A program made the translations under genes and the position numbers. 16,741 nucleotides of DNA from Komagataeibacter kakiaceti JCM 25156 (lineage in GTDB: Bacteria; Pseudomonadota; Alphaproteobacteria; Acetobacterales; Acetobacteraceae): the NCBI RefSeq assembly GCF_000613305.1, contig NZ_BAIO01000019.1, positions 1 through 16,741 of the forward strand. The letters run 5' to 3'. Of the stretch, positions 16,291-16,741 are shown one piece after another; the first letter of the stretch is position 1, and every line of letters begins with the position of its first letter. Under the pieces are notes generated by a model. The model had not been told where the DNA came from. It did no database searches and saw only the letters and a program-made list of their open reading frames with translations.

Positions 16291-16385
16291 GGTATCTCTC
16301 CCGTGTGCTGCGGTCTCCGGCAGGGAGCCGGGACTGACCGCGTTGCCGAGGCGAACGTGACACGGGATTACGGGTAAGCAAAATA

Positions 16386-16486
16386 TTGTATGCTTATATT
16401 ATGTGGTACAAACAGGACAAATTATACGATACGCCATTATCTGGCGAAGACAGGAGCATACAAAAAACAGGATACTGACATACAAT
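16386..16486. repeat. Repeated ATACAA/TTGTAT boxes upstream of the Nit1C operon
   Basis: TTGTATGC (16386-16393) and GCATACAA (16456-16463) are perfect eight-base inverted repeats. A third copy, ACATACAAT (16478-16486), lies further out. AGGAT and ATCCT also pair around the last copy (16469-16489). The arrangement, one box on the -10 and two far upstream, could serve a regulator that loops DNA, but no regulator is identified in the window. Confidence 0.35.
16393..16420 (-). promoter_or_regulatory. Candidate promoter of the Nit1C operon
   Basis: On the minus strand, TTGTCC (16420-16415) and TATAAG (16398-16393) are separated by 16 bases, in an AT-rich stretch about 100 bases upstream of the first operon gene. 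The half-site TTGTATGC (plus strand, 16386-16393) touches the -10 box, so the promoter may be controlled there. I looked for a sigma-54 -24/-12 element, expected if control resembled the pseudomonad Nit1C, and did not find one. Confidence 0.35.
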
Positions 16487-16533
16487 CCTGAATATTCATG
16501 CTAAATAACTGTTTTATAATGATTTCATGATCT

Positions 16534-16552
16534 CGTATTCGTGAATGATACG
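16534..16552. repeat. Imperfect palindrome in the operon upstream region
   Basis: CGTATTC and GAAT(G)ATACG are complementary around a two-base centre with one bulged base. AT-rich and operator-like. It lies about 250 bases upstream of the first operon gene and could belong to either side. Confidence 0.3.
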
Positions 16553-16629
16553 TCTTTTTGTTTTTCTCGTACCCGCCGGGCATCGTGCGGGATCAGATGG
16601 TTCCATCGATTCCGGGCACCGCGATCAGG

Positions 16630-16741
16630 TCACACAATATCGGCAAAACCGGGGGAGCGTTTGTGTTGCAGGACCGACAGGACGCCATGCAGGGATTCCT
16701 CAAGCTTGCGGCATCCGGCGCGCTGCCCAGCGCAATGCGCG
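16630..16741 (-). CDS. Unidentified C-terminal fragment at the right edge (uncertain)
   Basis: A minus-strand frame enters at the edge and ends at TGA 16632-16630, with a tail reading LEESLHGVLSVLQHKRSPGF, which looks like a real helical C-terminus. If so, this would be the gene before the Nit1C operon, perhaps a regulator. A plus-strand frame (MVPSIPGTAIRSHNIGKTGG onward, from 16597) is also open over the same bases, so strand and reality are both unsure. Confidence 0.25.
   Translation of the reverse strand, partial: AHCAGQRAGCRKLEESLHGVLSVLQHKRSPGFADIV

Larger units (their letters stand above)
16291..16629. other. AT-rich upstream region of the Nit1C operon
   Basis: This stretch is markedly richer in A and T than the rest of the window from about 16375 to 16560. 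It holds the candidate promoter, the ATACAA boxes and the palindrome at 16534. The part nearest the operon (16291-16375) is GC-rich leader with the GGGAGAG ribosome-binding site. No gene is seen in it. Confidence 0.6.

Noticed and set aside
15238..16377. 379-codon plus-strand frame opposite the nitrilase and Sll0783-like genes
   Set aside because: It is the antisense shadow of two clearly identified genes. Long antisense frames are common in GC-rich DNA.
16380..16440. Sigma-54-type promoter upstream of Nit1C
   Set aside because: A TGGC occurs on the minus strand (TGGCGTATCG) but no GC lies at the required distance downstream, so the -24/-12 pattern is not met.

Overview
This window is high-GC bacterial DNA, almost all of it coded on the minus strand. 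Its style suggests an alphaproteobacterium, most likely an acetic acid bacterium (Acetobacteraceae, Komagataeibacter or Gluconacetobacter-like). That placement rests on base composition, the look of the proteins and the insertion-sequence remnants, not on a marker gene. I see no rRNA, tRNA or CRISPR array.

Layout from left to right, with transcription running right to left. (1) 1-3380 is a nitrate/nitrite assimilation block, narK-type transporter, then an alginate-export-family outer-membrane porin, then the start of nirB, which runs off the left edge. (2) 3381-4023 is a gene-poor spacer with the narK promoter region and a collapsed IS5-type transposase remnant. (3) 4024-5094 encodes a nitronate monooxygenase-family flavoenzyme. 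(4) 5422-6840 encodes a class I DNA photolyase. (5) 7064-7520 holds remnants of two further transposases, one IS5-like and one IS1182-like. (6) 7677-16290 is one long operon of nine tightly packed genes, read from 16290 down: Sll0783/MSMEG_0572-like protein, Nit6803-type nitrilase, MSMEG_0568-type radical SAM enzyme, GNAT acetyltransferase, Sll0787-type AIR-synthase-like protein, MSMEG_0565-type glycosyltransferase, MSMEG_0570-type small protein, MSMEG_0569-type flavin oxidoreductase, and finally a PrpE-like acyl-CoA ligase. The first eight are the conserved Nit1C nitrilase cluster, known from cyanobacteria as nitrogen-starvation genes and from some pseudomonads as linked to growth on cyanide as nitrogen source. 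(7) 16291-16629 is its AT-rich upstream region, followed by an unidentified fragment at the right edge.

The genes share a nitrogen-scavenging theme: nitrate and nitrite uptake and reduction, nitroalkane oxidation, and nitrile or cyanide-related metabolism. The Nit1C genes mostly overlap by 1-13 bases, so translation is probably coupled. The biochemical product of Nit1C is not firmly known. The terminal acyl-CoA ligase could activate a carboxylic acid released by the nitrilase, but that is inference.

A strong caution: four operon genes (nitrilase, radical SAM, glycosyltransferase, acyl-CoA ligase) carry seven frame breaks in total, and the photolyase start may be an eighth. At each one, a single missing base in a short homopolymer (expected run of three, seen as two) would restore the family sequence. 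This looks more like systematic consensus error than gene decay, but it cannot be settled from the sequence alone. Coordinates for these genes are for the whole repaired reading frame.
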